Source of the DNA: Lichenicola sp964249735
GTDB lineage: Bacteria; Pseudomonadota; Alphaproteobacteria; Acetobacterales; Acetobacteraceae
Direction of reading: 5' to 3'
DNA: 36,552 nt
Assembly (NCBI GenBank): GCA_964249735.1
Contig: CAXUDP010000030.1
Span: forward strand, 1-36,552
The translations under genes and the position numbers were made by a program. Below the pieces are notes generated by a model. That model was not told the DNA's origin. It did no database searches and was given only the letters and a program-made list of their open reading frames with translations. Positions 25,967 through 33,539 of this stretch are shown here, one piece after another (position 1 is the stretch's first letter; each line of letters starts with the position of its first letter).

Positions 25967-26391
25967 AGCGCGATCCGCTCGGCACGATACTGCGGGTCCG
26001 CCAGTCCACCCTGGACGAGGCACAGAAGGCCGTTGCCGAAGCCTACCGTGTGGAGCGTGATGCCTTTGATCGTGCCGAAGCGGCGGCGGCAGCCCTGGAG
26101 CAGGAGATGCGGGCGGCGACGAGCCTTGCTGGGGGCGATGAGGCGGTGGAGACTTTTGCCCGTTGGCTGCCGGTAGGTCGAAGGGCGCTCAAACAGGCAC
26201 ACGACACGCAACGGGACGCCACAGCGATGCTGGACCAGGCGCGGGCGGTTCTGGCTCTTGCTCGATCAGGCGTCAGGACAGTCGAGTCGCTGATCGAACA
26301 GCGTCGTGCGGAACGGCAGCTGGAGGATAATCGCCGGGATCAGCGCGCGCTGGACGAAGTCGGAAGCCGGAGGCCAGACCGGAACAGGTGA
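25963..26391 (+). CDS. fliJ: FliJ-like export chaperone
   Basis: 142 aa, almost entirely predicted alpha helix, rich in Ala/Glu/Arg/Gln with heptad-like spacing, as in FliJ, which forms a coiled coil in the FliI hexamer pore. N-terminus LGTILRVRQSTLDEAQKAVA is the common FliJ start (L..ILRLR...ED...LA). Sequence identity in this family is weak; position directly after fliI with an ATGA overlap is the strongest evidence. A hairpin overlaps its stop codon. Confidence 0.82.
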   Translation: MKRDPLGTILRVRQSTLDEAQKAVAEAYRVERDAFDRAEAAAAALEQEMRAATSLAGGDEAVETFARWLPVGRRALKQAHDTQRDATAMLDQARAVLALARSGVRTVESLIEQRRAERQLEDNRRDQRALDEVGSRRPDRNR

Positions 26392-26400
26392 GTTCCGGTC
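26377..26400. terminator. Hairpin at the fliJ stop
   Basis: Perfect 9-bp stem GACCGGAAC (26377-26385) / GTTCCGGTC (26392-26400), loop aggtga, covering the fliJ stop. It lies between convergent fliJ and the membrane-protein gene at 26433, so it may serve both strands. No T-run on either side. Confidence 0.5.
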
Positions 26401-26432
26401 CGAGCCTAGGCATGTGGAGCGTCTTGATGCCG

Positions 26433-26870
26433 TCAACGACGACGGCCGCGTATGAGCTTGCGTACGGCACCCCAGGCTGTCCGGCCGGCGAAGCGGCCGG
26501 CTGGACCGACAACGGCGCCGGTGACTGCCGTCATGGCCAGGGTGTTACGCAACTCGGAGATCGACCGGTCGCGGGTGATCCGCGCCTCGACCTCGATCGG
26601 GTCCGGCAGCTTCCCACGTCCAAGCAGCACAAGGATAACAGCTACGAGAACGTCGAAACCGAACACGATGATAGACGCCCAGACCTTGCCGGTGTTCCAT
26701 GGACCGTTGCAAAGCGTCCAAAGAATGACATGAAGGGCAACAAGCGCAAAGAAGCCGAACAAGCCGGCGACCACCAGGAAGACCGCTTGACGGCCAATCC
26801 GCAACGCCTGCCGGCGTAGACGCAAGGCCTCCGCGGTTGCGGCGATCCTCGCGAGGTCGACAGCCTTCAT
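26433..26870 (-). CDS. Phage-holin/YqjE-like membrane protein
   Basis: 145 aa from ATG at 26870 (frame open to 26891). Two membrane segments at about 30-53 (FLVVAGLFGFFALVALHVIL) and 64-85 (ASIIVFGFDVLVAVILVLLG), a basic N-terminal helix and a Gly/Ala-rich C-terminal segment (MTAVTGAVVGPAGRFAGRTA) ending in RGRRR. Shape and neighbour fit the YqjE/phage holin superfamily III proteins that travel with a DUF883 gene. Function unknown, perhaps inner-membrane stress adaptation. Probably co-transcribed with 26881-27162, 10 nt upstream. Confidence 0.62.
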   Translation of the reverse strand: MKAVDLARIAATAEALRLRRQALRIGRQAVFLVVAGLFGFFALVALHVILWTLCNGPWNTGKVWASIIVFGFDVLVAVILVLLGRGKLPDPIEVEARITRDRSISELRNTLAMTAVTGAVVGPAGRFAGRTAWGAVRKLIRGRRR

Positions 26871-26880
26871 GGGTGGATCC

Positions 26881-27162
26881 TCATCGTGCAATCCGACCGA
26901 TCAGGTAACCCACGGCGGCAGCAATGCCGATCGCGATGATCGGCTGGTCACGGACCTGCGCCGATACTGTCTCAACCTGGGAGGTGGTCATATCGCGTGC
27001 AGTGGTGACTGCGGTCTCGGCCTTGCCAGCCGCACCTGCCAGCGCCGGCGTGACCCTCTCGTTGAGCAGCTGCTCTACCTGGGCACGCAGACTCTGGATC
27101 TGATCCTGCGTATCGCTCGCCACATCCTTCGCCTTGTCGGTAACCGTCTTGGAGAAACCCAT
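26881..27162 (-). CDS. DUF883 (ElaB/YqjD-like) membrane-anchored protein
   Basis: 93 aa from ATG at 27162, preceded by AAGGGGTG. Long amphipathic helix (about 5-70) followed by one C-terminal membrane segment (IIAIGIAAAVGYLIGRIAR), the ElaB/YqjD architecture. These E. coli proteins bind ribosomes at the membrane in stationary phase; transfer of that role here is inference. First gene of a two-gene unit, divergent from the ABC-like gene with only 63 bases between. Confidence 0.8.
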   Translation of the reverse strand: MGFSKTVTDKAKDVASDTQDQIQSLRAQVEQLLNERVTPALAGAAGKAETAVTTARDMTTSQVETVSAQVRDQPIIAIGIAAAVGYLIGRIAR

Positions 27163-27225
27163 GGCCGCACCCCTTCCCAACAGGGCTGACGAACGTCGCC
27201 TGGACGGTCAAGTTGCATCGCGCGA

Positions 27226-28347
27226 ATGAGCCGGATCAGGAACGGAACCGTTGCGCGCTTGTCGCTGGTCCGGTTGCAGGCCGGCGATCCGGCCCGTTCG
27301 AGCGGGATCCTGCAATCGGTGTCGCTGGACCTGCCGGCTGGGCGATGCCTGGCCCTGCTGGGCGACCGGCAGGCTGGCGGCTCGCTGCTCCTGGACGTGG
27401 TTGCGGGCCATCGTCGAGGCAGGAGCGGGCAGGTGCTGGTCGACGGCCTCGCCATCGACGACCAATCCCCTGCCAGACGATGGTTCGGCATGGTGTCCGG
27501 GCGCGACCCGCTGTTCCCCCATCTGAGCGTGAGCGACAACGTGTCATTTCCGTTGCGGGCACGGGGGGTGGCGGCGGGGGAGCGGCAGCGTCGGGTCGGC
27601 GAGGCGATGGCGCTGCTCGGGCTCGAGGCGTCGGCGCAACACCGACCCTGGGCGCTTGACGATGCCGCCCGCATCCGTACTGCCCTCGCTCGCGCCCTGG
27701 TGTTCGACCCGAAGCTGATCCTGCTGGATGACCCGTTCGCGGTCCTGGACCCTGCACCGCGCCAGCTGCTGCAGCGGACGCTACGCCGGCTGGTCCGCGC
27801 ACGCAGCTTGACCGTCCTGCTGGCTACTGCCGACCGGGACGAGGCGCTGCTGCTCGGGGACGAGATCGGCATCCTCGAGACCGGCCGCCTGCATCAGGTC
27901 GGCACAGCACAGGCCCTGCTCGACCGGCCGGCTGACCCTGTGGTGGCATGCCGACTGGGTGACGCCAACCTGCTGACGGGGCGGATCGTACGGCTGGACG
28001 ACGAGGTCGCGTCGGTGCGGTTGAGTTGCGGGCACGAGATGGAAGCGGAACCGGACGCAAATCTGGAGGAAGGAATGCTCTGCGTGCTGTGCGTCCGCCC
28101 GGACCGGATCGCGACCGCCTTCGTGCGAGGGCCGGATCTCGAAACCGGCAGCAACACGGTGCCGGCGACGCTGCTGGACGCGGTGCATCTCGTCGACCAC
28201 CTCCGGCTGCGTTTCCGGTTGGCCGACGGGAGCGAGCTGCTGGTCAGGCGGCCACCGGCAGCACTGGCGGCGGAACTGCGTCCGGATCGGCCGGCGCTGC
28301 TGGCGTGGCAGCCGCATCATGCACGGGTGTTCGCAGCACCCCCGTAG
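27226..28347 (+). CDS. PotA-like ABC protein with degraded catalytic motifs
   Basis: 373 aa with the layout of a polyamine/iron-type ABC ATPase (nucleotide-binding domain 1-240, TOBE-like domain 240-370). Seen: the Walker A loop reads GDRQAGGSL at 46-54, so the catalytic lysine is Gly52 and the second glycine Gln49; the Q-loop glutamine is Gly92 (SGRDPLFPHLSV); LSGGQ reads LDDAA (144-148); Walker B LILLDDPF is kept but with Asp169 for the catalytic Glu; the H-loop histidine is Ala202 (LLATADRDEAL). The following ALARAL helix is intact. Known: such losses remove ATP hydrolysis in ABC proteins. Inference: a pseudo-ATPase that still folds and dimerises. The frame is fully open, so it is not a plain pseudogene. 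Confidence 0.85.
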   Translation: MSRIRNGTVARLSLVRLQAGDPARSSGILQSVSLDLPAGRCLALLGDRQAGGSLLLDVVAGHRRGRSGQVLVDGLAIDDQSPARRWFGMVSGRDPLFPHLSVSDNVSFPLRARGVAAGERQRRVGEAMALLGLEASAQHRPWALDDAARIRTALARALVFDPKLILLDDPFAVLDPAPRQLLQRTLRRLVRARSLTVLLATADRDEALLLGDEIGILETGRLHQVGTAQALLDRPADPVVACRLGDANLLTGRIVRLDDEVASVRLSCGHEMEAEPDANLEEGMLCVLCVRPDRIATAFVRGPDLETGSNTVPATLLDAVHLVDHLRLRFRLADGSELLVRRPPAALAAELRPDRPALLAWQPHHARVFAAPP

Positions 28348-28363
28348 CGGCAGGACCGGCAAC

Positions 28364-28383
28364 TGTTCCAGCATCGCGGAACA
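28364..28383. repeat. Inverted repeat between ABC-like gene and binding protein
   Basis: TGTTCC-agcatcgc-GGAACA, perfect 6-bp arms. It begins 17 bases after the stop of the ABC-like gene and could be a terminator hairpin or an operator. The 196-base gap up to the binding-protein start has no convincing promoter. Confidence 0.3.
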
Positions 28384-28543
28384 TGCTCTAGGTTGACCTC
28401 CTCATCCTTCTGTCGGCCTTTGGCGCGACCACCACGACGAGCCGGTCGCCATCGCCAAGCCTGTTCAGCCACGGACCGCCGCATCCCTGCCGCAGGGCGC
28501 GGACCTGTGCACCGGTCATGTCCGGGCTCGGCGCTGGACCGCC

Positions 28544-29635
28544 TTGTGCGGCGGGCTGTGGTGCTTCCTGGCCTCAGCAGCGCTTGGCGCCGGAGACCGG
28601 ACGAAGGAGCCGCTGGCCAGGCCGCTCGTGGTCGCGACCCTGGGCGGACCGGTTCAGGACGCAATGGCGCAGGCGTTCTTCTCGCCGTTCACCACGCAGA
28701 CCAGGATCGGCATCCATGCCGTCACCTGGAGCGGGCTCCTGGCCACGCTGCAGGACCGGGTACGAACCGGGGTCACGCCGGACCAGTCGCTGGTGCTGAT
28801 GGACAACGCGTCGGTGCTGGTCGCCTGCCGGCAGGGGCTGCTGCTGCCGATCGATCCCACGCTGGTGCCGGACCTGATCCGGAACGGCCATGAGCGGCTG
28901 GACGGGGACGCCGTCAGCCGATGCGGGGTGGGCGCGTTCCGGATGAACCTGGTGCTGGCCTGGGACAGGAGCCGGATCGACAGCGTGTCCAGCTGGTCGG
29001 ACTTCTGGGACGTGGCGCGCCGCCCAGGCAAGCGTGGCCTGTTCCGCAATCCGCGCGGCACGATGGAGGTCGCCCTTCTGGCCGACGGCGTGGCACCACG
29101 CGACGTATATCGCGTTCTCGGCAGCGATGCCGGGCAGGATCGCGCCTTCCGCAAGCTCGACCAGCTCAAGCCTTATGTAGTCTGGTGGGAGACGCCGGAC
29201 CAGGCGGTCCACGTCATCCAGTCCGGCGACGTGCTGATGACCCTGTCCCCGAACGATGCGGTCGCGGCCGCCAATCTGGCTGGCCATCGCAACTTCGACA
29301 TCCAGTGGCAGCAGAGCATCAGCACGATCCTGAGCTGGGCCATCCCAGGCCGTCCTGCGGCGATCGGGACCAACCCGGACCAGGCAGACGACCGGGCGGC
29401 GCGTGGACGACAGCTGCTCGGCTTCATGATCGACCCGGCGCGCCAGGCCGACTTCGCTGGCCGCTATCCGAGCGTCAGCCTGCTGCAGGACGCGCTGCCG
29501 CCGGATCAGGCGCTGCCGGCCGACAGTCCGGCCACGGCGGAGCACCGGCATGACGCACTGCGCGAGGACGACGCGTTCTGGGCGACGCATCTCGATCCGA
29601 TCAAGGCACGCTTCGACGCCTGGATCGGCAAGTGA
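28544..29635 (+). CDS. PotD-like periplasmic solute-binding protein
   Basis: 363 aa from a TTG at 28544, the first canonical start codon in this frame after the stop at 28394. A hydrophobic N-terminal run (CGGLWCFLASAALGAGD) looks like a signal peptide, but the positive residues expected before it (RARRW) are encoded upstream of the TTG, so the true start may be a non-standard codon such as CTG at 28505. Body has the PotD-type fold: LARPLVVATLGGPVQDAMAQ, the domain-closing SSWSDFWDVARRPGKRGLFR, VHVIQSGDVLMTLSPNDAV, and a C-terminal DDAFWATHLDPIKARFDAW. Likely substrate a polyamine or related cation, unproven. Precedes the mini-permease by 16 bases. Confidence 0.72.
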   Translation: MCGGLWCFLASAALGAGDRTKEPLARPLVVATLGGPVQDAMAQAFFSPFTTQTRIGIHAVTWSGLLATLQDRVRTGVTPDQSLVLMDNASVLVACRQGLLLPIDPTLVPDLIRNGHERLDGDAVSRCGVGAFRMNLVLAWDRSRIDSVSSWSDFWDVARRPGKRGLFRNPRGTMEVALLADGVAPRDVYRVLGSDAGQDRAFRKLDQLKPYVVWWETPDQAVHVIQSGDVLMTLSPNDAVAAANLAGHRNFDIQWQQSISTILSWAIPGRPAAIGTNPDQADDRAARGRQLLGFMIDPARQADFAGRYPSVSLLQDALPPDQALPADSPATAEHRHDALREDDAFWATHLDPIKARFDAWIGK

Positions 29636-29651
29636 GCCCTTGCAGGCTGCC

Positions 29652-30083
29652 ATGAGCGGCTGGATCCTTCTCGCATGCACCGCTGCCGCCTGCCTGCTGA
29701 TATCGCTCCTGCTGGGCGTTGCGGCCACCTGGGTGGTGGCGTCGCTGCATCGCCGGTGGCGACGGGCGGCGCAGCAGCTGGCGCTGGTCCTGCTGGTTCC
29801 CGGCGTCTTCCTGGCCATCCGTCCGGAAAGGCTGCCTGTCGCATACGGTCCCGGTGCCGGCGCCATGCCGCTGATCCTTGGCGTCCTGCCCCTGTTGATG
29901 CTGCCGGTGCTGTCCAGGCTGGCCGGGATGCTGGACGGCCAGGTCCGGGCGGCATCCGGCCTCGGCGCCGGGCGGATCGCGATCCTGCGTCTGGTGTGGC
30001 TTCCGCAGCTGGGACCGCCCGGGTTGCTGGGCACGCTGCTGAGCGGGCTGCTCACCCTCGTGGCGTTGGCGCTTCGTCGCTGA
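29652..30083 (+). CDS. Short permease-like membrane protein
   Basis: 143 aa with four hydrophobic segments: about 3-28 (ILLACTAAACLLISLLLGV), 38-55 (LALVLLVPGVFLA), 68-90 (AMPLILGVLPLLMLPVLSRL) and a final 120-140 (LLGTLLSGLLTLVALAL). Between the third and last lies AASGLGAGRIAILRLVWLP, which resembles the EAA coupling loop of ABC permeases (EAA..LGAS....F..V.LP) with the first residues changed. ABC permeases of this type are usually 260-300 aa, so this is about half length, and it corresponds to the C-terminal half. The frame is open and follows the binding protein closely, so co-transcription is likely. Alternative: an unrelated small membrane protein. Confidence 0.6.
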   Translation: MSGWILLACTAAACLLISLLLGVAATWVVASLHRRWRRAAQQLALVLLVPGVFLAIRPERLPVAYGPGAGAMPLILGVLPLLMLPVLSRLAGMLDGQVRAASGLGAGRIAILRLVWLPQLGPPGLLGTLLSGLLTLVALALRR

Positions 30084-30141
30084 GATGCCTAACGACGGGT
30101 CGTTCTTCCTTATCTTCGCACGAGACCGTAACCTGCTTCCC

Positions 30142-30681
30142 ATGCGTTCGCCGGCACCGTTCTGGAAGACCAAGACCCTCGAGCAGATGACCGCTGCGGA
30201 GTGGGAGTCGCTGTGCGACGGCTGCGGCCGCTGCTGCCTGCACAAGCTGCGGACCGAGGACACGGACGAGATCCTTTATACCAACGTCGCCTGCCGGCTG
30301 CTCGACACCGACAGCTGCGCCTGTTCCGACTACCAACACCGCCGCCGCAAGGTGCCGGACTGCGTGCAGCTCACTCCCGCCGCCCTGGCGGAAATCGACT
30401 GGCTGCCGCCATCCTGCGGTTATCGGCGGATCGCCGAGGGACGCGGCCTCGCCTGGTGGCATCCGCTGGTGTCGGGACAAGCCGACAGCGTGCACGCGGC
30501 CGGGATCTCCGTGCAGGGCCGCGCGATCAGCGAGCGCGTGGCCGGGCCGCTCGAGCATCATGTCGTCGACTGGCCGGGACGCACGCCGCGCCAGGCGCGT
30601 TCCGCTCCAGGACGGGAGCCCGTGATCCGGCGCCGCACGGCAGCCGAAGCCGACGTGCCTGCGGGACCGGTGGATCGATGA
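30142..30681 (+). CDS. YcgN/YkgJ-family cysteine-cluster protein
   Basis: 179 aa from ATG at 30142, which gives MRSPAPFWKTKTLEQMT, the family start; an ATG at 30085 is open and one base after the mini-permease stop, so a longer form is possible. Eight cysteines in the YcgN order: CDGCGRCC (25-32), then C51, C59, C61 and C74 in LACRLLDTDSCACSDYQHR-like spacing, likely binding an iron-sulfur cluster or zinc. Function unknown. Overlaps the next gene by ATGA. The C-terminal 25 residues are basic and Ala/Pro-rich, not part of the family core. Confidence 0.9.
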   Translation: MRSPAPFWKTKTLEQMTAAEWESLCDGCGRCCLHKLRTEDTDEILYTNVACRLLDTDSCACSDYQHRRRKVPDCVQLTPAALAEIDWLPPSCGYRRIAEGRGLAWWHPLVSGQADSVHAAGISVQGRAISERVAGPLEHHVVDWPGRTPRQARSAPGREPVIRRRTAAEADVPAGPVDR

Positions 30682-31451
30682 CATCGGGCTCGTTCCTAAG
30701 GCCGCTTCGCGCAGCGCCTGGACGGGATCGCAATGCCCCGCTGTCCGGGCGGTCGGAGCTGCTGCACCTTCCTGGAGGAGACATGCCGGTGCGCTGGCGC
30801 CGTTGCACCCGGGCGCGCCGGGTCTCGTTGCGGATCGATCCTCGCGCCGGTGCGGTGGTGGTGACGCTGCCAACCCGGGCCGCCCGTGCTGCCGGCCTGG
30901 CACTGCTGCACGCTCATGCCGATTGGGCCGCAGGCCGGCTTGCCGCGCTGCCGGACGTGGTCCGGCTCGACGACGGGGCAGTGGTGCTGGTCGACGGCCG
31001 TTCCCGTGTCATACGCCACCGGCCGGAGGCACGACGCGGCGTCTGGCTGGAAGCGGACGAGATCCGGGTCAGCGGCGAGCAGGCCTTCCTGCCCAGGCGG
31101 GTGACCGACTTCCTTCGCGCCGAGGCCCGCCTGCGCTTGTCGCGCCTGGTGACGCAGATCGCGGTCCACGATGCGGCCGGGCCTGACCTGCTGCCGGCCC
31201 GCCTGAGCATCAAGGACACCGCGACGCGCTGGGGCAGCTGTTCGTCCGACCGGGCGGTGATGTTCAGCTGGCGCCTGGTGATGGCGCCGCCCGAAGTCCA
31301 GCACTACGTGGTCGCGCACGAGCTGGCCCATCTGCGCCACCTCGATCATGGCAGGGCGTTCTGGTGCCTGGTCGAGCGGCTGACGCCGCACCGCACGCAG
31401 GCCGAAGCCTGGCTGAAGCAGAACGGCCCCACCCTGCTGCGAACCGGCTGA
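30678..31451 (+). CDS. SprT/YgjP-like zinc metallopeptidase
   Basis: 257 aa from ATG at 30678, overlapping the YcgN stop. The DUF45/YgjP (M48-related) features are: RVSLRIDPRAGAVVVTLP, RWGSCSS at 184-190, and the zinc motif HELAH at 214-218 with third ligand His224 in HLDHGRAFW. Cytosolic, no membrane segment. A similar protein of E. coli (YgjP) is a zinc hydrolase of unknown substrate. The N-terminal ~40 residues are not conserved. Last gene before tRNA-Leu. Confidence 0.88.
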   Translation: MTSGSFLRPLRAAPGRDRNAPLSGRSELLHLPGGDMPVRWRRCTRARRVSLRIDPRAGAVVVTLPTRAARAAGLALLHAHADWAAGRLAALPDVVRLDDGAVVLVDGRSRVIRHRPEARRGVWLEADEIRVSGEQAFLPRRVTDFLRAEARLRLSRLVTQIAVHDAAGPDLLPARLSIKDTATRWGSCSSDRAVMFSWRLVMAPPEVQHYVVAHELAHLRHLDHGRAFWCLVERLTPHRTQAEAWLKQNGPTLLRTG

Positions 31452-31518
31452 TCGACGCACCAAGACCTGCCTTGCGCAGCGGATCCGGTTGACGCATGAC
31501 CGGGCAGATGCTCCGGCT

Positions 31519-31603
31519 GCCCGCCTGGCGGAATGGTAGACGCAGCGGACTTAAAATCCGCAGTCCATAGGGCGTGCCGGTTCGAGTCCGGCGGCGGGCA
31601 CCA
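31519..31603 (+). tRNA. tRNA-Leu (anticodon UAA)
   Basis: Full cloverleaf: acceptor GCCCGCC (31519-31525) pairs with GGCGGGC (31593-31599), discriminator A31600 and encoded CCA to 31603. Anticodon stem GCGGA / TCCGC with loop CTTAAAA gives anticodon TAA. T-arm CCGG TTCGAGT CCGG follows. The variable arm is long, as in class II tRNA-Leu. The surrounding region holds integrase and transposase remnants. Confidence 0.97.
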
Positions 31604-31780
31604 TAGACAATAGGTTAGGCATGATCTTCTCCCTCAGTCGGGACGGTGGGGAACTAGTAGGCCCGCTGGAACAAGGTTGATCCGCGGGTCTCTTCATACC
31701 GACGACGGCAGCCTTTGCTCGGACGAGATTTGCAAACCGTGCTGAGGTGATTCGACGGTCTTCCGGGTTCGAAAACTGGA

Positions 31781-32756
31781 ATGGAAATTGCGATCGAGCG
31801 GACGGAGCTGGGTGCGTCAGGCGGCAGCGCGATCCAGTGACACCGATCCGGCGCGGCGCATGCTGGCTTTGGCGCTGATGCTGGTTGGGCACACCCGGAC
31901 CAAGGCTGCCGCGCTCTGCGGCATGGACCGGCAGACCCTGCGAGACTGGGATCAACGCATGCGTTGATCGCTGCAACGAGTTCGGTCCTGCTGGGCTGTC
32001 CAGCCGGATCCCGACTGGCCCCAAGCCGCGCTTGAAGCCCGAACAGGAAGCCGAGGTGGCGATGATGGTGCGCGCCGGTCCGATGGTGGCCGAGCATGGT
32101 GTCGTGTCAGTCGCGATGCCGAGGCCCAGGAGGCGCATGAAAAACTTTGTCGACCTGGTCGCTGCGACGATCCCGGAGCACGCTCGCGGCAAGCCGATCG
32201 AGCTCTGGCGGCAGAATAGTCGGGCACAGGTGACGCACGACAGAAGGGGTCAGCAAGGCACGCTGACCCGGCTCTGGCCTGAGCGGGGCTCGCGACCAGC
32301 GGCACCACGCGATCGCCGCTATGCGTGGACCTACCTGTTCGGGGCTTCTTGCCCGGCACGCAGCATCGGCGGTGCCCTGGTATTGCCCTGCGTCAACACC
32401 AGCGCCATGAACCTGCACCTCGCCGGGATCAGCAGGCATGTCACACCCGGCATACACGCTGTGATCACCATCGACAGCGCAGGCTGGCATTACCCAGGAG
32501 GCCCCTGAAGGTTCCCGACAACATCAGCCTGTTGCCGCTGCCGCCCTACGGCCCGGAACCTTGATCCGCTTCGCGGCTCAAGCCGCAGGAAGACATCTGG
32601 CAGCAGCTTCGCCAGAACCACCTCTCCAACCGCGTCTTCGACACCTACGACGCCATCATCAATGCGTGCTGCCACGCCTGGAACAGCCTCGCAGCGCAGG
32701 CAGAACGTATCGCCTTGATCGCCGCACGCGACCAGGCTCAACAGGTCAGAGCCTGA
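31781..32756 (+). pseudogene. IS630-family transposase remnant
   Basis: Parts of one transposase in different frames. N-terminal helix-turn-helix ...RRMLALALMLVGHTRTKAAA then GMDRQTLRDW, linker GLSSRIPTGPKPRLKPEQEA, catalytic-core parts HARGKPIELW, QQGTLTRLWPERGSRPAAPR and YAWTYLFGASCPARSIGGAL, then AVITIDSAGWH, and the last part VPDNISLLPLPPYGPEP / NRVFDTYDAIINACCHAWNS in other frames. Stops and frameshifts separate the pieces and the segment between helix-turn-helix and core is missing, so it is inactive. No terminal inverted repeats could be recognised. The upstream stretch 31604-31780 holds nothing identifiable. Confidence 0.85.
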
Positions 32757-33159
32757 CGTGGTTGATATGACTCGATCCAAGCAACCGCGCGATCGGTCCC
32801 GAGCCCTGGCCGGGTCCGCTCTTCGCGGTCTCGGTGGTCGACAGTCCCAGGACGAACTGGGCAAGGCCGTAGAAGGCGAGGATGGCACGGGAAGCGGGTG
32901 GCTGTCGCCGCATCGCGATCCCGGCACCGAACAACAGGAGACCCTCGGCCATGTCGAACCTCAGATGCCCACGCACGCCGAACAGGCTGATCAGGCCGCC
33001 CTCGAAGTCCGTGGACAGGAAGGCACAGACTGGAACCGCAGTGGCGACCGCGGCTACGCGGCGCACTGGACCGGGCAATCCGCCCACAAGCGCAAGGCTG
33101 CCCAACGAGACCGCCGCCGCGTAGTCGATCCATCCGTGCAGCCTGGTCGAGATCGCCAT
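32746..33159 (-). CDS. SPW-repeat-like small membrane protein
   Basis: 137 aa from ATG at 33159 (frame open to 33261). Hydrophobic segments about 7-27 (GWIDYAAAVSLGSLALVGGL), 29-45, 64-82 (FDMAEGLLLFGAGIAM) and 90-105. LHGWIDYAAAVSLGSLALVG and TDFEGGLISL then HLRFDMAEGLLLFGAGI form a two-fold pattern like SPW-repeat proteins (HG..DY..G..L...PW..GF ... DYE.G). Function unknown. The final ~17 residues overlap the 3' end of the IS630 remnant on the opposite strand, so the C-terminus may be altered by that insertion. Confidence 0.55.
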   Translation of the reverse strand: MAISTRLHGWIDYAAAVSLGSLALVGGLPGPVRRVAAVATAVPVCAFLSTDFEGGLISLFGVRGHLRFDMAEGLLLFGAGIAMRRQPPASRAILAFYGLAQFVLGLSTTETAKSGPGQGSGPIARLLGSSHINHVRL

Positions 33160-33290
33160 GATGAACTCCGCGAGGTCGTGACGGGATCCAACGGATCCAC
33201 GGCGGCAGGGATGCGCCAGGCTCGATAACGTTCGTGATCCTGATGCTACCTTCACGCTCACGTGGTCCGCATCGCGGCATCGTGCCCGTT

Positions 33291-33390
33291 NNNNNNNNNN
33301 NNNNNNNNNNNNNNNNNNNNNNNNNNNNNNNNNNNNNNNNNNNNNNNNNNNNNNNNNNNNNNNNNNNNNNNNNNNNNNNNNNNNNNNNNN
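33291..33390. other. Assembly gap (100 N)
   Basis: One hundred ambiguous bases, the standard placeholder for a scaffold join of unknown length. It lies within the mobile-element debris, so the true distance between the SPW-like gene and the integrase remnant is unknown and genes may be missing. Confidence 0.99.
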
Positions 33391-33539
33391 GGATCACTGC
33401 AGCCTGTTCCGCATCGACGTCACGACCGCAACGTCATCAGCGGTCAAGGTCGCCGGCCATGCCTCCAGTAGCGGCTGGCCGGACAGTCGCCACGATCAGG
33501 AACGCCCAGCTCAGCCGATGTTGGATTCAATCCGGCAGC

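Noticed and set aside
31551..32192. Minus-strand frame ending MVPAAGLEPARPMDCGF across the tRNA
   Set aside because: This is the well-known spurious translation of tRNA-Leu and its 3' flank, not a protein.
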